Below are positions 33,284 to 45,279 of a stretch of 64,000 nucleotides of DNA, piece after piece; position 1 is the stretch's first letter, and every line of letters begins with the position of its first letter. The stretch lies in the NCBI GenBank assembly GCA_026120185.1, contig JANUWF010001184.1, positions 1 through 64,000 on the forward strand, in the 5' to 3' direction. The notes under the pieces are model-generated. The model saw only the letters and a list, made by a program, of their open reading frames with translations. It was not told the origin of the DNA and did no database searches. The translations under genes and the position numbers were made by a program. This stretch comes from Voacanga thouarsii (Eukaryota; Streptophyta; Magnoliopsida; Gentianales; Apocynaceae).

Positions 33284-34130
33284 TGATAGGAATCAAATTA
33301 CACATGAAGGTCATTTTTAAGAAGGGAGAAGAAGGACAAAAACACACTTTATGGTTCTATAGGTAAGAACAATATTCAAAAGGATTCAGGAGAATTTTTA
33401 AAATAACAAATTTAACAAACCTAGGTCCAAGAAGATTGTGAATAGAGATGGATGGTAAAGGAAGGGCCAAAAGATGCACAACACAAGCAATAGTCCAAGT
33501 GGAGGATCGAGCCAGTTTTTAAACAAGGATTAAAGACCAAAGAGTAACAAGAAGAGTTCAAAATGATCAACATTTCATTTGGAAGATCAAGGGGACACAT
33601 ATGAAAGAAATGAAGGTCAAATGAACATAGATTGGAGTGCAATGAAACAATTGAAGGTGGCCAGAGCCTATCTGGTGCCAAGTGAGAATTTTGGACCCGA
33701 TGTCGACCTAAAGTCGACCTAATTCTATTCTGGACAAAACCAACCCGGTGCCGAGTGCGTGTACCTAGACCTGGCGCTGGCCCTAGTCGGGTTTATCTCG
33801 ACTTTTTGTTATTTTTCTTGCCTTCAGCTTTTTACTCTTGTAATTTAATTTTCACAACTTTTATATATTTTAACTTATTTTAAGGCATGTAATAAGGCCT
33901 TAAAGCTTGAATTAAGGCCATTTAATAGTTAGGATTAGTTTGCTAATTGGTTTAGGGCATGACATCCATAAATATGCCATTATAGCTATTGTAAACACAA
34001 CTTTTGGATATTTTGAATAGAGAAATCTTTTGTTCTCTCTAGAGAGAGTTCTTGAGGGTGATCCTCTTGGGAGATTCCCAAATCATTGTAGCTCCTTTCA
34101 TTTTGTGCCTAAAAATAATTGTCCAAGATG
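33284..34130 (+). repeat. LTR-like relic downstream of the gypsy pol tail
   Basis: Begins TGATAGG after the purine tract. GGYGCC-type cores occur at 33674 with a decayed partner near 33699, then 33747 and 33773; the first-to-first distance is 73 bp, as in LTR C. A leader-like part (TTGGGAGATTCCCAAATCA near 34068) follows. The end was not resolved. Confidence 0.5.
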
Positions 34131-34340
34131 ATGTCAACCTCGCACTTAATAAAACAAAAATCAAATGAAAAGAAAAATAAAAATAGCAAAAAATTTAAAA
34201 AAAAAATAAATAAATGAAACCATATACTAATAAAAAGACGTAAATATTCACAAAGTACCTAAAAACAAAAGTTAGTGATATCTACAAATACAACAAAGGC
34301 TAAATCAACAAGACTTAAGTGTTTTTAATAGTTCCCATCT

Positions 34341-35570
34341 CCTGCAATGGCACCAAAAACTGGATACATGATATTTAATTTTGGCAAAATTAAATAACAG
34401 GAGGACACAAACAATTTTTAATAAAATGCTAACTACTAAAACCATACATAGAGCAAGTATACCCTTCATATAGTATAGGGAATAGCAAGTTTGAATCCAC
34501 AGGAACTTAGGCTCCCACCTTACTTTTTCCAAATCTTTATTGTTTAACCAATAAAATAAAGGAATAAATGGAACACTAACCTAATAAACTACTATACTAG
34601 AGAATAGATCAAATTCAAACAAGAAAAGTAACAAGAATAATGAAGAAGTGAGAATAAGGAGAAAAGACATGTATATAAATAGCAATCCCTGAAATTATAA
34701 CAATGATTGACTCACAATTATTACAATTAATTATCATTCTGGCACCATGAAAGAATAAACTAGAATCACTTTGTTTACAATCTATGATTTCCTATCTTCT
34801 ATGTAACTAATGGATATATTATATCTCGCTAGTCTTATTGAAAAGATGCATTACACATAATGTTTAAAAATACCCTTATATTCTAGGTGAAATCAACCAA
34901 TCCTTAAATTACTTAACTTCATGTTCTTAACCTTCTTTTGTAATCTAGTTAAGATATAATAGATATGAAATCAATTAAATTAAACTCACTTCTAACTTCA
35001 TTTTTGAAGTCCATTAGAAAGGATGATCATTCAATCAATTCATTAATTAAACCAAATAATCAAATACCGAAAATAATAACCAATTGAATAAAAAGCTAAA
35101 ATTAATACAAATCCATAAATCTAGAAATATTCTCTAAATACAATTAAAACATATAAGTTCAACCTTAACAAAATAGATGTACAAAGAAAGAAAGGAAAAA
35201 ATTGTGTAATCCCCTTCTCCTTCATAATCTTCTTGATAAAGCTCCCCTTTTTCTCCAAGACTTTCTCGATCCTCCTTATTCATGTGTTCTTGGATTCTCT
35301 AGGAGCTCTCTAAGGTTCTCCCATACCCAAGAGTGAAAACTCTCTTTATAAGTGCTAATATCTTGTATTTAGAGCTTTGAAGAATGCTAAATTATTTTCA
35401 TAGGGCCAAATTTTGCCTATAATTTCCTAGTTACTTGAGATTGTTTTGTGATACTTTTATTTCAACAACTAGCCATTTTCCTTTCTATTTGATATTTTTC
35501 TTATAGAAAGTGTTTTTGGTAATTTATTAAATAAATTCAATGATTTAGAGTAGAATTATAAATTTCCAGT
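34341..35570 (-). repeat. Tat/Athila-type LTR with primer-binding site, minus orientation
   Basis: At 34361-34341 the minus strand reads AGTTTTTGGTGCCATTGCAGG, split here as AGTTTTTGGTGCCATT plus GCAGG. This resembles the GGCGCCGTTGCCGGGGA-type junction of Tat/Athila elements. The LTR body to the right is AATTAA-rich and matches the plus-strand LTR that follows, in inverted orientation. A TATA-like TATAAAGAG is near 35345-35353. Confidence 0.55.
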
Positions 35571-36822
35571 GTTAAATCGGTGTCTGCCCAAAGTTGTTGA
35601 ACCGGTCATAGTTCTATTATGGAAAAAAAGAAGATAACAAAGTAAAACTAGAGGAAACCAGAGCTAGATTGGCACTGGTCCAGACGAAGTGACCAGGCAC
35701 TCGCCAAACTCTTTTAAGGAGGTTCAAAGTTCCTTTTCAAATCAAATTAGGAATTGCCTAAGAGGTTTGCTTGTTTCCAATCTGTATTCGGCCCAAGACT
35801 TTTGAAGGACGATTTTTAGCAATCAAGGGGCTTATTTAACTAAGAACAAGTGAATATTAATGTATGAATTCAAGAAATCATAGCTACATTCATTCATTGA
35901 AGGGGAATTCATCACTTAAAGGAGAATTGTTTTAAGGAGGATCTCAAATGAGAACGAAGATGACTTGTCTATGAGTTCTATCTAAGACCCTTGTATTCTT
36001 TTTTTTTTTTTTTAACAATGATGAGATTAATGTTCTTAGTGTAATTGAGTATTTTTTTCGAATTGGTGTTAATGAATTAATTTAGTCTTTTGTTTAATTG
36101 ATTATTCTTTTTGGTATTTGATTACTTGTTTTTAAGGGTGAATTGATGAGATTGGACTATTCTTCTAATTAACTTGAGAAAGAAGTTAGGAGATAGTTTT
36201 CATTGCTCAATTCTTGATTTACATTCTTAACTAATTTGAGAGAGAGGTTAAGTTAAGATTAAGTAGTCAAAATTCATTGATTTCACATAGAGATACGGGA
36301 ATTAATGATTTCATGCCATTGTCACCTAGAGATGGGGAAAATAATCAAGGAATTATGTTCTATACATCTGTTTGTTATTTTAGTGAGACAGAGATATCCA
36401 TTAGAATTGACTAAGAGAGAGTGAAATCATAACTCAAGAGAGAGTGGGCTCTACATTAAACTCGTTCATGATGCCAAGGAAAGTAATTAATTGTAACAAT
36501 TGCTAATGATTTATTGTCATGTTTTCAAAAGTAACTGTTTAATTACATGTTTTTCTCTCCAAGAGTTGTCTATATATTTTGTTTTTACCTTTATTTTTAT
36601 TTTTACTCCTCATCAATCTAATTGATAGGTTAAACATTGAATAAAAAGTAATTAGTGTGTACTTGTCCCTTGAGGATCGATACTCAGTAATTCCCTATAC
36701 TATGCTTAATGATGAGTGCACTTGCTCATGTGTGTAATTTAGGATTAATGTTTTATTTAAACTTAATTGGAAATGGACACAAAATTGCATGATTTTTATA
36801 TACCCAAGTTTAACGCATTAAG
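35570..36822 (+). repeat. 5' LTR of the Athila-like element, plus orientation
   Basis: It ends near ACGCATTA just before the primer-binding-like site at 36823. Phrases such as TTCATGATGCCA with AAGTAATTAATTG (36466-36496) are the inverse of 34735-34770. Paired GGCACT cores 25 nt apart lie at 35671 and 35696. The left end was not resolved. Confidence 0.55.
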
Positions 36823-36844
36823 TTTTTGGTAACGTTGCCGGGGA
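36823..36844 (+). other. Primer-binding-like site of the Athila-like element
   Basis: Contains TTTTTGGTAACGTTGCCGGG. Tat/Athila elements carry TTTTTGGCGCCGTTGCCGGG at this place, so the site is recognisable with small changes. Confidence 0.7.
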
Positions 36845-37076
36845 ACAATATCATGAAAACTTGGAATTTATTGATTTAACAGTATTTATATATTTATATG
36901 CAAATGTGTAAATATGTTCTTTGTTTAAATAGGTGCCATAAGTTGTTATATGATGTATCAATTTATATTATACAATATGATAGTTGGTTCTATGTAAATG
37001 TGTAAAGTCTAAATTCTTATAACCTTAGTTTTTCTACAAGAAGACTTCTTGGTTTATAACACGACATAACGTAGGA

Positions 37077-38330
37077 GACATCGTGGACTTTGATCCAAAA
37101 ATCGAAAGAACACTCACAAGGATTCGGCGAGCATATAAATGTCAGGCTGACCAATTTAGTTTAACAGGAGAGATAGAAGTTAACCAAAACAATAATAGTG
37201 GTAATGGTAGAAATAATAGAAAGACTAGCAATTTCAGGTAGAGATTCAAGTATAACTAAACTAAGGATAGAAGCTGCTAATTTTGAAATCAAACCTAACA
37301 TTGTCCAAATGATCCAAAACATGGTCCAATTTAATGAGTTACCTGATGAACACCTTAACTCCCACTTTGCTAGTTTCTTGGAGATTTGTGATACCTTTAA
37401 AATAAATGGTATGTCAGAAGATACTATTAAATTAAGACTCTTTCCTTTCTCTCTTAGAAATAGAGCCAAATTTTAATGAAATCTTTGCCCGTAGGATCAA
37501 TCACTACTTGGAATGTGTTAGTTGAAAAATTCTTCACAAATTATTTTTTCCCACCTAGGATAGCCAAGCTTAGAACTGACATTTTTGCCTTCTAACAATT
37601 AAAGTCCAAAAGCTTATATGATTGTTGGGAAAGGTGGATGGAGATACTGAGAAAATGTCTACACCATAAGTTCGATTTAGACATACAAATGCATATTTTT
37701 ACTAGTGGATTGACTTTTGCCTCAAAACAATTGATTGATACATCTGCAAGAGGTACAATTAATTCTAAGACCACGAAGGAGTTGCATGAACTGATTGAAG
37801 ATATTGCCATCAATAGTTATTCATGGGGTAATACATGGTCTAAGGCTCATATTCAAGGAATCCACAAGGTTTATGTTGTAGCTACCTTAGAAGCTAAAGT
37901 TGAGGCACTAGCTAAGAAAATGAACAATTGGTAACCCCTTCACAGGTAATGAATGGTAAGTGTGATTTCTGCAGAGAAAGGCAACTTAATCATGAGTGAC
38001 AAAACATTGGTTCTTCTCTAGAGTCATTAGAGCAAGCTGTTTTTATGGGGAATGGATGACAAAGTAACAAGGCAAAACTATTGGTAGGAGAAATTATTCT
38101 TGCTTTTCTTAGACCAATCAAAACCAACCAAGGCAACCCCCTTCCCCCCCCCCAAACTTTAATGAAAATCAAAGGGCCCAACCATCCTTGCCTTACAATT
38201 CACCATCACTTAAGCAATCATTGGAAGAATTGGTTAACAAAATAGTAACTTCTACCGAAACACGATTTCAAGAAGTGGATGCAGTGACAAAAACTTTAGA
38301 GGCTTCAACGCCCAATCTGGATGGTTAAAT
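37077..38330 (+). pseudogene. gag: Athila-like Gag
   Basis: The open pieces (37198-37476, 37638-37934) carry ANFEIKPNIVQMIQNMVQF, the HLNSHFASFLEICDTF block, IKLRLFPFSLRNRAKF, GLTFASKQLIDTSARG and LHELIEDIAINSYSW. Together these form the conserved capsid core of the Athila/Tat group. Further on are a decayed zinc finger (CDFCRERQLNHE) and an ETRFQEVDAVTKTLE coiled-coil-like tail near 38250-38320. Stops and frameshifts break it. Its reverse transcriptase and integrase are not in the window. Confidence 0.85.
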
Positions 38331-39552
38331 TGGTTAACTGGCCAAACTTCTTGGTGATTGTTAAACAAGATCTCTGTCTGGGAACACAGAGAATAATCTT
38401 TGCGACCAAGATTGTAGAAAACGATGAATTTACTTACTTTCCTACTTTCAGTTTGAATAAATTTTTTTATTTCAATATTCATATTTTTGCTTACTTTGTG
38501 TTGTAATTCATGCATACTTTTAAGAATTAGGCTTTTTAAAAAAAATATACGAAAAACAGAAAGATTTTATTCTAGACTGAACTGACTAGGCACCGGTCTA
38601 AGTGCTCTAACATGGCATTGGGTTAGGTCGGAAAAACTATACAACAACAGATAAAATCGGCACCGGTCCAATTTCTCTGAACAAGTGCTAGGTCACGTCG
38701 GACATTGCAGTTAAAAGGCCGATTTCTTCTCATTTTTTTCGAAACTTCTAAACCCACCACTGTCTTTTCAACACAATCCCCATCAGATCATTCTAACCAT
38801 TCCAAAAGCACCTTCCCAACATTAAATCCTTGATTTCCACTTAAAGATTTACCTTCAAATCAAGAAAAATCTCATTTTTCTTCAAAGTTGCAAGTTTTTA
38901 ATACATCAAAGTGGTGCACGATTTCTTCATTCACTTTGCATTGGATGATAACCCATACATTGAACAACATTGTGGTATGTTTGTTTTGGACTTTCTATGG
39001 TTCAATTTTGAGAATTTTATTTTTGGCATTTCGTAGGTATATTTTGGCAGAATTTCCTATATCCATCTTGGTTGTTTTAATTTAATGACATTTTTTTAAA
39101 TCCTTGACAATAGAATAGCATGGGTTCATGATTGGTAATGTTATTTTGTGATAGAAATTCATGTTTTCACGTTAATATGGCCGATTGCACATACTTCTTG
39201 TGTTATAATTTAATGGAGAAATTTTTTATGATTGGGTAATATTTGTTGTGGAATTCCATTGATCATATTATTATACTTGCTTTAGGTTTTCAGTTTGATC
39301 ATGATCTTTATGATGCATACTAGCCTACATTGCCTTCTTGAGATATTATATTAATATTGTGCTTGGATTGGAAAATTGTTTGTTTTGTAGGGATTTTGAG
39401 AAGATTGTGTTGTAGTAATTTAGTTTTTGTGGAGAATGGTGGTTCAGTTGAGAATTGTGGTTGTTGATTGGTGAGCTTGGTTGAGAGTTGTGGTCGTGTG
39501 ATTTGTGGTGAATTTTTCTTCTCTTGACCTATTTTTCTTCTTTTTGTGAGTA
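38331..39552 (+). other. Region between the Athila-like ORFs, with a GC island
   Basis: No credible coding frame. A paired-core island is at 38587-38691: GGCACC at 38589 with GGCATT at 38614, and GGCACC at 38659 with AGTGCT at 38684. Both pairs are 25 nt apart, 70 bp from pair to pair. The rest is T-rich and looks untranslated. Confidence 0.5.
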
Positions 39553-39971
39553 ACCCTGTCTAGACTAAGGGGTATAGCTCCACTTGCTAAGAGGTTTAGG
39601 GCCTCCTCTTCTTCTACTCCCTCGTTTGAGCCATTTCCTACACAGCCTACCCATTTCTTTGAGTCTACATGCTAAATTTGGTACCAAACCTACGTCAACA
39701 ACAAAATCATAATAGAAAAGACATTCAAACCATCCCTTCATAGTACCCTTTAGACTTTAGGGTGCTTATTTTCTAATGAGGGTAAAAGAGTTCAATACTA
39801 ACATACAGGACAAAAGGAAAAACAACCTGGAGACTATTTCTACTATGGTAAGGGGGTCATAATTGAGTTTGATAGGGCTATACTAGCTGCTATCTTGAGT
39901 GTACCCAACGATGGTCCATGGATAGCTGTGGACCATCATAACTAGAAAATCATTTATAAGTCCACTTGGAG
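39553..39971 (+). pseudogene. Athila-type 'putative plant transposon protein' ORF, 5' part
   Basis: The plus strand reads LRGIAPLAKRFRASSSSTPS, and later YYGKGVIIEFDRAILAAILS with VPNDGPW. This matches the layout of the Athila ORF annotated as a plant transposon protein: a Ser-rich N-terminus, then a GK-I-F-I-L-GVP-like block. Several stops break the frame. Element D interrupts it at 39972; it resumes at 56093 for a few codons (SVTDT) before a copia element. Confidence 0.55.
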
Positions 39972-41208
39972 TGTAACACCCCACTACCTATGCCCTTATT
40001 AGAGCTGGGGATGTCGCTCCATCTACAGGACAAGAAGTCTTTATAACTAGGACTCACAAAAGTAATGAAAGAAATAATTCAAAATTAAACTTATTACAAC
40101 CCAATCAATACATGAACAAGTTCCAAATATAAATAAATGTCTGCTAAAGCACCTTAAATGAAATACATCAGAAAAGAAATATATTTTTAAAATATAGGTA
40201 ATCTCTAATCAATAACCTTCACAGTAGGACCGACCTGAAAACATGGTATAAAAGGTGGTGAGACAAAAATCTTAGTAAGCCCGTGTGTGCTTTGAGTGTT
40301 TTAGGTAAAACAGTTCATGTGTAATATTGCTAGTTTGTTGGAAAAAAATTCTGGTTTGGCATTGTTTTTAAAGCTACGAAAATTCAAGGAATTTCAGCCT
40401 TCATCCTTACACAAGATGGTTAGTTTTCTTGCAAGAATTGGCTAGGAAAGCTTGCTGTAATTTTTGAAAATAGCATTGAAGGAAATCTGGAAAATTTTCC
40501 AGATTTTTTTACCAAGACAAGAACAAGAGGAAGATGATGTTTTTGAAGAAATAGCTATAGTGTTTTGCTTGCAACCTCTACTTATTATTCCTCCTCATTT
40601 TCGGCCACTCCAATCCCATAAGAGCTGGGATTGCCGAAATTCCAAACTAGAGAATTAACTCAGAATTTTTATGATTAAAAATGAATTAAAGAATCAAGAG
40701 TAGTTTAAATTTTAAAGATGTTAGGACGAGGCTAGCAAAATTAATGGAGACAAGAATTCTTCTAGAATTCTTTTCAGGACAAGACCACATGGTCAAGATA
40801 TTACCATTGTGTCCTCCTTAAGACAACATTCCTATCTTTAAGGAATGTAAGGAAACGGAAAATTGAAACATGGCTAAGATAAATATGAATAAAACTTAAG
40901 TGATGGGATTTGAACTCAAGACGTTAGAGATTAATCACAAAACTCTAACCACTTAACCACACCAACTCTTGTTCTTATTTTCTCAACCAATATTCTTCTT
41001 ACCTAAACCTCAAGCCATGTTCCTATTTTGATCTCAAGCAAAATTACCCTTTTTCCCTTTTTACTGAACAAGCACAAATAAATTATATAACCTATAAACC
41101 ACAATTTTAAGGCATACAAAATCATTCAAAAGATATATTTTATGCATGACGACATGATATGCATCTTATCCTCCTTACTCTAGGGTAGGTTTTAGGTGGG
41201 GTTTCACA
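39972..41208 (-). repeat. 3' LTR of element D
   Basis: On the minus strand it begins TGTGAAACCCC (41208) and ends GGTGTTACA (39972). A purine tract AAGAAAAGGAGGA (41209-41221) adjoins it. The terminal 15-20 bases resemble those of LTR A, which is otherwise much longer. Confidence 0.92.
40903..40968 (-). other. tRNA-like block with Pol III A and B boxes in LTR D (second copy at 55782-55848)
   Basis: On the minus strand the A box is TGGTTAAGTGG (40959-40949), a perfect consensus match. The B box is AGTTCAAATCC (40916-40906), one change from GGTTCRANTCC. They are 32 nt apart, as in tRNA genes. The copy in the 5' LTR has TGGTTATGTGG (55838-55828) and AGTTCAAATCC (55795-55785). The block lies 240-305 bp from the LTR start, the same place as in LTR A. 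Confidence 0.65.
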
Positions 41209-41221
41209 TCCTCCTTTTCTT

Positions 41222-41551
41222 AGAAGAATTATGTACCAAAATTCAGGCGTACTTTTATCTCAAGTGGGGATATTTTTGCCTTACACATTCTTCCATTTCC
41301 GACGTGGTATCTTGAGTGCCACGATGCTCCCATTGTACCTTCACAATAGGAATTTGCTTATTCTGGATAGTCTTGATACTTCGGTCTAAAATTTTAACAG
41401 GTTTCTCCACGTAATTCAAGTCAGGTTGCAATACCAACGGTTCATCAGTCAAAACATGTCTAGGGTTGGCATTGTACTTCTTCAACTGAGATACAAGGAA
41501 TACATTGTGTATTCTCGTCAACCCATCCGATAAATCCAGTCGATACGCCAC
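41222..41551 (-). pseudogene. pol: Element D integrase C-terminus with chromodomain
   Basis: The 98-codon open frame reads RLDLSDGLTRIHNVFLVSQL and later ILDRSIKTIQNKQIPIVKVQ, then a WEHRGTQDTTSE and KYPHL end. This is the GPY/F end and chromodomain region of a Tekay-type chromovirus, which targets integration to modified histones. Its last residues match the remnant in element A at 1010-1140. Confidence 0.8.
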
Positions 41552-41711
41552 CGGTCCAATTCTTTTGTTATGGAAATGGTCTTAAATATCTCGTATTGAG
41601 CTTCCTACCTTTTGGAGGCTTCAAAATTCCTCTATTCAATGTCAACCTTAAGAACACACTGTCTTCTACTTGAAATTCCAACTCCCTTCGCCTATTGTCT
41701 GCATAACTTTT

Positions 41712-42300
41712 TTATTGGCTCTGGGCCAATTTCAACCTTTCTCTGATCAGCTTTACCTTATATAACATTTCCTGAATGCAGACTTCTCCAAACTTGCTTA
41801 TGTGGCTGTCTTCCGACCAATTCCAATATAAAGGTACTTGACACTTACGTCCATATAATGCTTCATACGGGGTGCTTCTAATTGAAGATTGGTAGCTATT
41901 ATTGTAAGCCAATTCTGCATATGGTACACATTCAATCCACTTATCCCCGAAATCCAATACGCGAGCTCTTAACATGTTTTTCAATATTTGAATAACCCTT
42001 TCTGACTGTCCTTTAGTTTGTGGATATGCTGTTATAATGAACTTTAGACTAGAACCTATTGATTCTTGAAACTGACCCCAAAATTGTGATGTAAATCTCA
42101 GGTCTCGGTTGGACACAATACTCGAGAGCACTCAATGAAATCTGACTATTTCCCGCACATAGGTTTGAGCTAACTTCTCCATTGAATCCCTTACGTTTAC
42201 GAGTATGTGGTGACTTGGTCAATCTATCTACCACTACCTATATGGCGTCCTTTTGGGTCCTTGCCATAGGGAGTCCGGTAACGAAATTCATGGTCGCCTC
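41712..42300 (-). pseudogene. pol: Element D integrase catalytic core
   Basis: The open piece (42131-41712) has VSNRDLRFTSQFW, AYPQTKGQSERVIQ with the catalytic Glu, and AYNNSYQSSIRSTPYEALYG. The second catalytic Asp is Asn here (VSN for VSD), and the first, at the MNFVTGLP block near 42290, is also Asn. Both changes fit C-to-T decay on the opposite strand. The enzyme would be inactive. Confidence 0.82.
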
Positions 42301-42962
42301 TTCCCATTTCTACTCAGGTATCGGTAACGGTTGCAGCAATCCTGCTGACTTTTTGTACTCTGCTTTAATTTTTTGATAGGTTAGACACGTGGAGACATAC
42401 TTTACCATGTTTTTCTTCATTCCAGGCCCCCAATACGCTTTTTTCAAATCCTGATACATTTTTACTTCTTCTGGATGAATAGCTTACTTGCTTTTATGAG
42501 CCTCTTCCAAAATCTTATCCTTCAGTTGGTGCTCATCAGGTACACACAAACGATCTTGAAAATACATCACTCCCATTTCATCCTGTTAGAAATCACTGCC
42601 TTGTCATTTAAGTTCCTTTTCCTTGAAAAGTTGAAACTCACATTACTTTGCTGAGCTTCAATGATTTCCCGCCTTAGGTCCAATAACAATCTCAGATTGC
42701 TAACAATAATCCTTTCTTCTTGCACTTCTGTCCTTCTATCTAACACCACTTGGACTACTTGAATCTCCTATATTCTCAGTCCAGCCATTTTGACTTTACA
42801 GCTCAGGGCATTAGCAACAACGTTAGCCTTTCTGGGGTGGTAGTTGATAGGACAACAATACTCTTCCAAAAAATCCATCTATCTTTACTGCCTCAAATTC
42901 AAGTCCTTCTGGGTGAAAATGTATTTCAGGCTTTTGTGGTTGGTAAACACCTCATACTCGGC
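42301..42962 (-). pseudogene. pol: Element D integrase zinc-binding domain and RNase H linker
   Basis: Frames with stops show the AIHPEEVKMYQDLKKAYWGP block followed by CLTYQKIKAEYK near 42380-42480. This is the HHCC zinc-binding domain with its second Cys changed to Tyr. Upstream is a diverged linker ending in the RNase H C-terminus (PLRYQYFSPEGLEFEA-like, strongly broken). Confidence 0.65.
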
Positions 42963-43184
42963 TCAATACAAGTAATGCCACCATTTCTTTAAAGTAAATA
43001 CAATGGTAGCTAGCTCCAAATCATGCGTTGGATAATTGACTTCATGAGGCTTCAACTTTCGAGAGACATAGGCTATTACCTTCCTATCCTGCATTAATAC
43101 TGCTCCCAAACATTCCTTTGAAGCATCAGTATACAGAGCGTAACCTCTGGCAAACTCAGCACGGGTGCCGTCATTAACCTCCAC
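42963..43184 (-). pseudogene. pol: Element D RNase H
   Basis: The 73-codon open frame contains [15 protein letters not shown] (first catalytic Asp), [18 protein letters not shown] and [16 protein letters not shown]. These are standard Ty3/gypsy RNase H blocks. It removes the RNA strand during reverse transcription. Confidence 0.85.
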
Positions 43185-43584
43185 TTTAGCTTTTGGAAAC
43201 TCTTTTCTTATTTCTTACTCTAGACAAAGGGTACATCATTTCTCAGCAATTGGGTTATATGTGATGCTAGCATTCAGAACCCTTTAATAAACCACCTATA
43301 ATAGTCGGCCAGTCCCAAGAAGCTTTGAATCTCCGTGATGTTCTCTAGTTACTTATAGTCTGAAACTGCTTCAACTTTTGTTGGGTTCACCTTGATTCCA
43401 TCCTTGGTTATCAGATGGCCAAGCAACGACACATCTTGCCAAAATTCACACTTACTAAATTTGGCATAAGGCTTGTGCTCTCATAGCTTCTCCAATACCA
43501 GCTTTAGATACTCTGCATGATCCTCGAGACTCTTGGACTATATAAGTATATCGTCAATGAATACCACCATGAACTTATCCAGGT
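43185..43584 (-). pseudogene. pol: Element D reverse transcriptase, C-terminal half
   Basis: The minus strand gives the palm motif FIDDILI near 43545-43570, then a stop, SKSLEDHAEYLKLVLEKL, and SLLGHLITKDGIKVNPTKVE. The copia element inserted just upstream of the catalytic motif. The N-terminal half is not found on the other side of the insertion, so some pol sequence was also deleted. Confidence 0.82.
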
Positions 43585-45261
43585 TATTAGTGTTGTGCCC
43601 TAGAGGTAATCACTTGTACATTGTATATGACACATTTTATTTTAATAAAAGGCATTATTTATCTTATAGTTTCTTTTATTTACTTTTAAGTAATATATCT
43701 GTTCGATAAAGTCCCTAGTACAACACTGTGTTAAAGAAATTATGATAGAGATCATGATATGAGATTCCTACTACACTGTATAGTGTTAGTACTTAAATAG
43801 TCTCTAGTCATAGTATTAATGAGACAAACATCATTAATACGTTAAGACTAGCATGTGTTAAACTTCCTGATTTGATCAGGTGGTGGTTCTCATATCCGTG
43901 AGTATTGAGATACTCCAAGTTAACACATGGATGCTTGTTAATGGAACAAGTTTATTAGATGACCTAGCTTTGAGATAATCACATGGATAACTATTTAGTG
44001 CCAGTGATATAATCTCAATATAGCAAACGTGTAAGTATCCTTAGACTGGAGATGTCCAAGGTACTTTGTTTGCTGAGCATTGTACTTTGATTCCAATTTC
44101 CAGAGCTTGATCGAGGGCTGCCTATGGGATGGATATTCGGTACGTTGTGAGATAAACAAAAGTAGTTGAGATGGTCAATAAAGGATTCATCACTCCTAAT
44201 AGTAGGAGTGAATATCTCACGGACACTTGTAGGAATTATTACTCGAGAAGTCCTTAGCCAAGGCATATGTGTATTGGAAATAGTTCCAATTGATACACAT
44301 ATAGAATAGTGGGTTCCTGGTACAAGTACTATTGTATTCGGGCCAGAATTAATTCTGGAGGGTGTTGGCCCTAATTTCGTACTCTAAACTGAATGAGATA
44401 TTGTATGGTGAAAGGAGTTAATTGTACTGAAGGTTGTTATTGAAGGGTTCATGTCAAGCCACTTGACTTCTTGGATTCTTGGGTGGTCATGATGTGTTGC
44501 TAGATACCGCTCATGACCTGAGAATATGGGTTTATTAATTGATGAATTAATAAACCAATCTTGATTAAAATTAATAGGATTAATTCTAATTAATTATGGA
44601 TTATTAATCTCAAAGACGTTTGGATTAATTCATGTCCGCTACCAATTGATAACATTGTAGGGTTAATTGCGAGAAAGAGAAGTTGTTGTGGACAAATTAT
44701 AATTAGTTATAATTTGTGGTCCGAATTGTAATTGTGAGAACTTGATGTTTCCAATTACAATTAGGGAACTCTAATTTTTTTAGAATTCCAGATTTTCAGT
44801 GAATTTTTTGATTTTATGATGATACAACCGAAAACCCTAGAGTGGGATTCACATGAAAATTGCAGCTACCTAAACATTCTCTTCTTCTTCTTCTTCTTCT
44901 TCTTCTTCTTCTTCTTCTCTCGATTGTTCTTGTAAACAACCCCACCCGCTATCTTTTTCTGCTAGCATAGGAAATTTTGGTGCTTGAGTTTTCCTCTGTG
45001 TGGATTACTGTTAGAGATAATCACACACTATAATTATAGTGGTTAGATGTTCAACTCTCGTGGAGTTTGATCAAGAGGATTGCTAGATCGCGCATCGACT
45101 TGAAGAAGAAATTTTTGTTCTTCGGACGATCAAAGAAAGGTAAAAAATTGTTACCTTTGTTATCTTTATATCTTGTTTTCCACACACAGGCAAGTCCTGG
45201 GATGGTATCTCTTTTATTCTTTCACTGCGCCGTATAGGATACGAGCCAGAGATACCCAACA
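43585..45261 (+). repeat. 5' LTR of the plus-strand copia element, 1677 bp
   Basis: Compared with the 3' LTR it lacks about 66 bp near 44645. That block includes the TATATACTCAAG stretch present at 51951-51962. A CTT tract (44881-44918) is longer here than in the 3' LTR. Confidence 0.92.
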
Positions 45262-45262
45262 G

Positions 45263-45279
45263 TGGTATCAGAGCCATGC
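45263..45279 (+). other. Primer-binding site of the plus-strand copia element
   Basis: TGGTATCAGAGCCATGC, complementary to initiator tRNA-Met, one base after the LTR end. Confidence 0.93.

Noticed and set aside
40903..40968. Functional nuclear tRNA gene
   Set aside because: A and B boxes and their spacing fit, but I could not build an acceptor stem or a convincing anticodon arm; it is called tRNA-like only.
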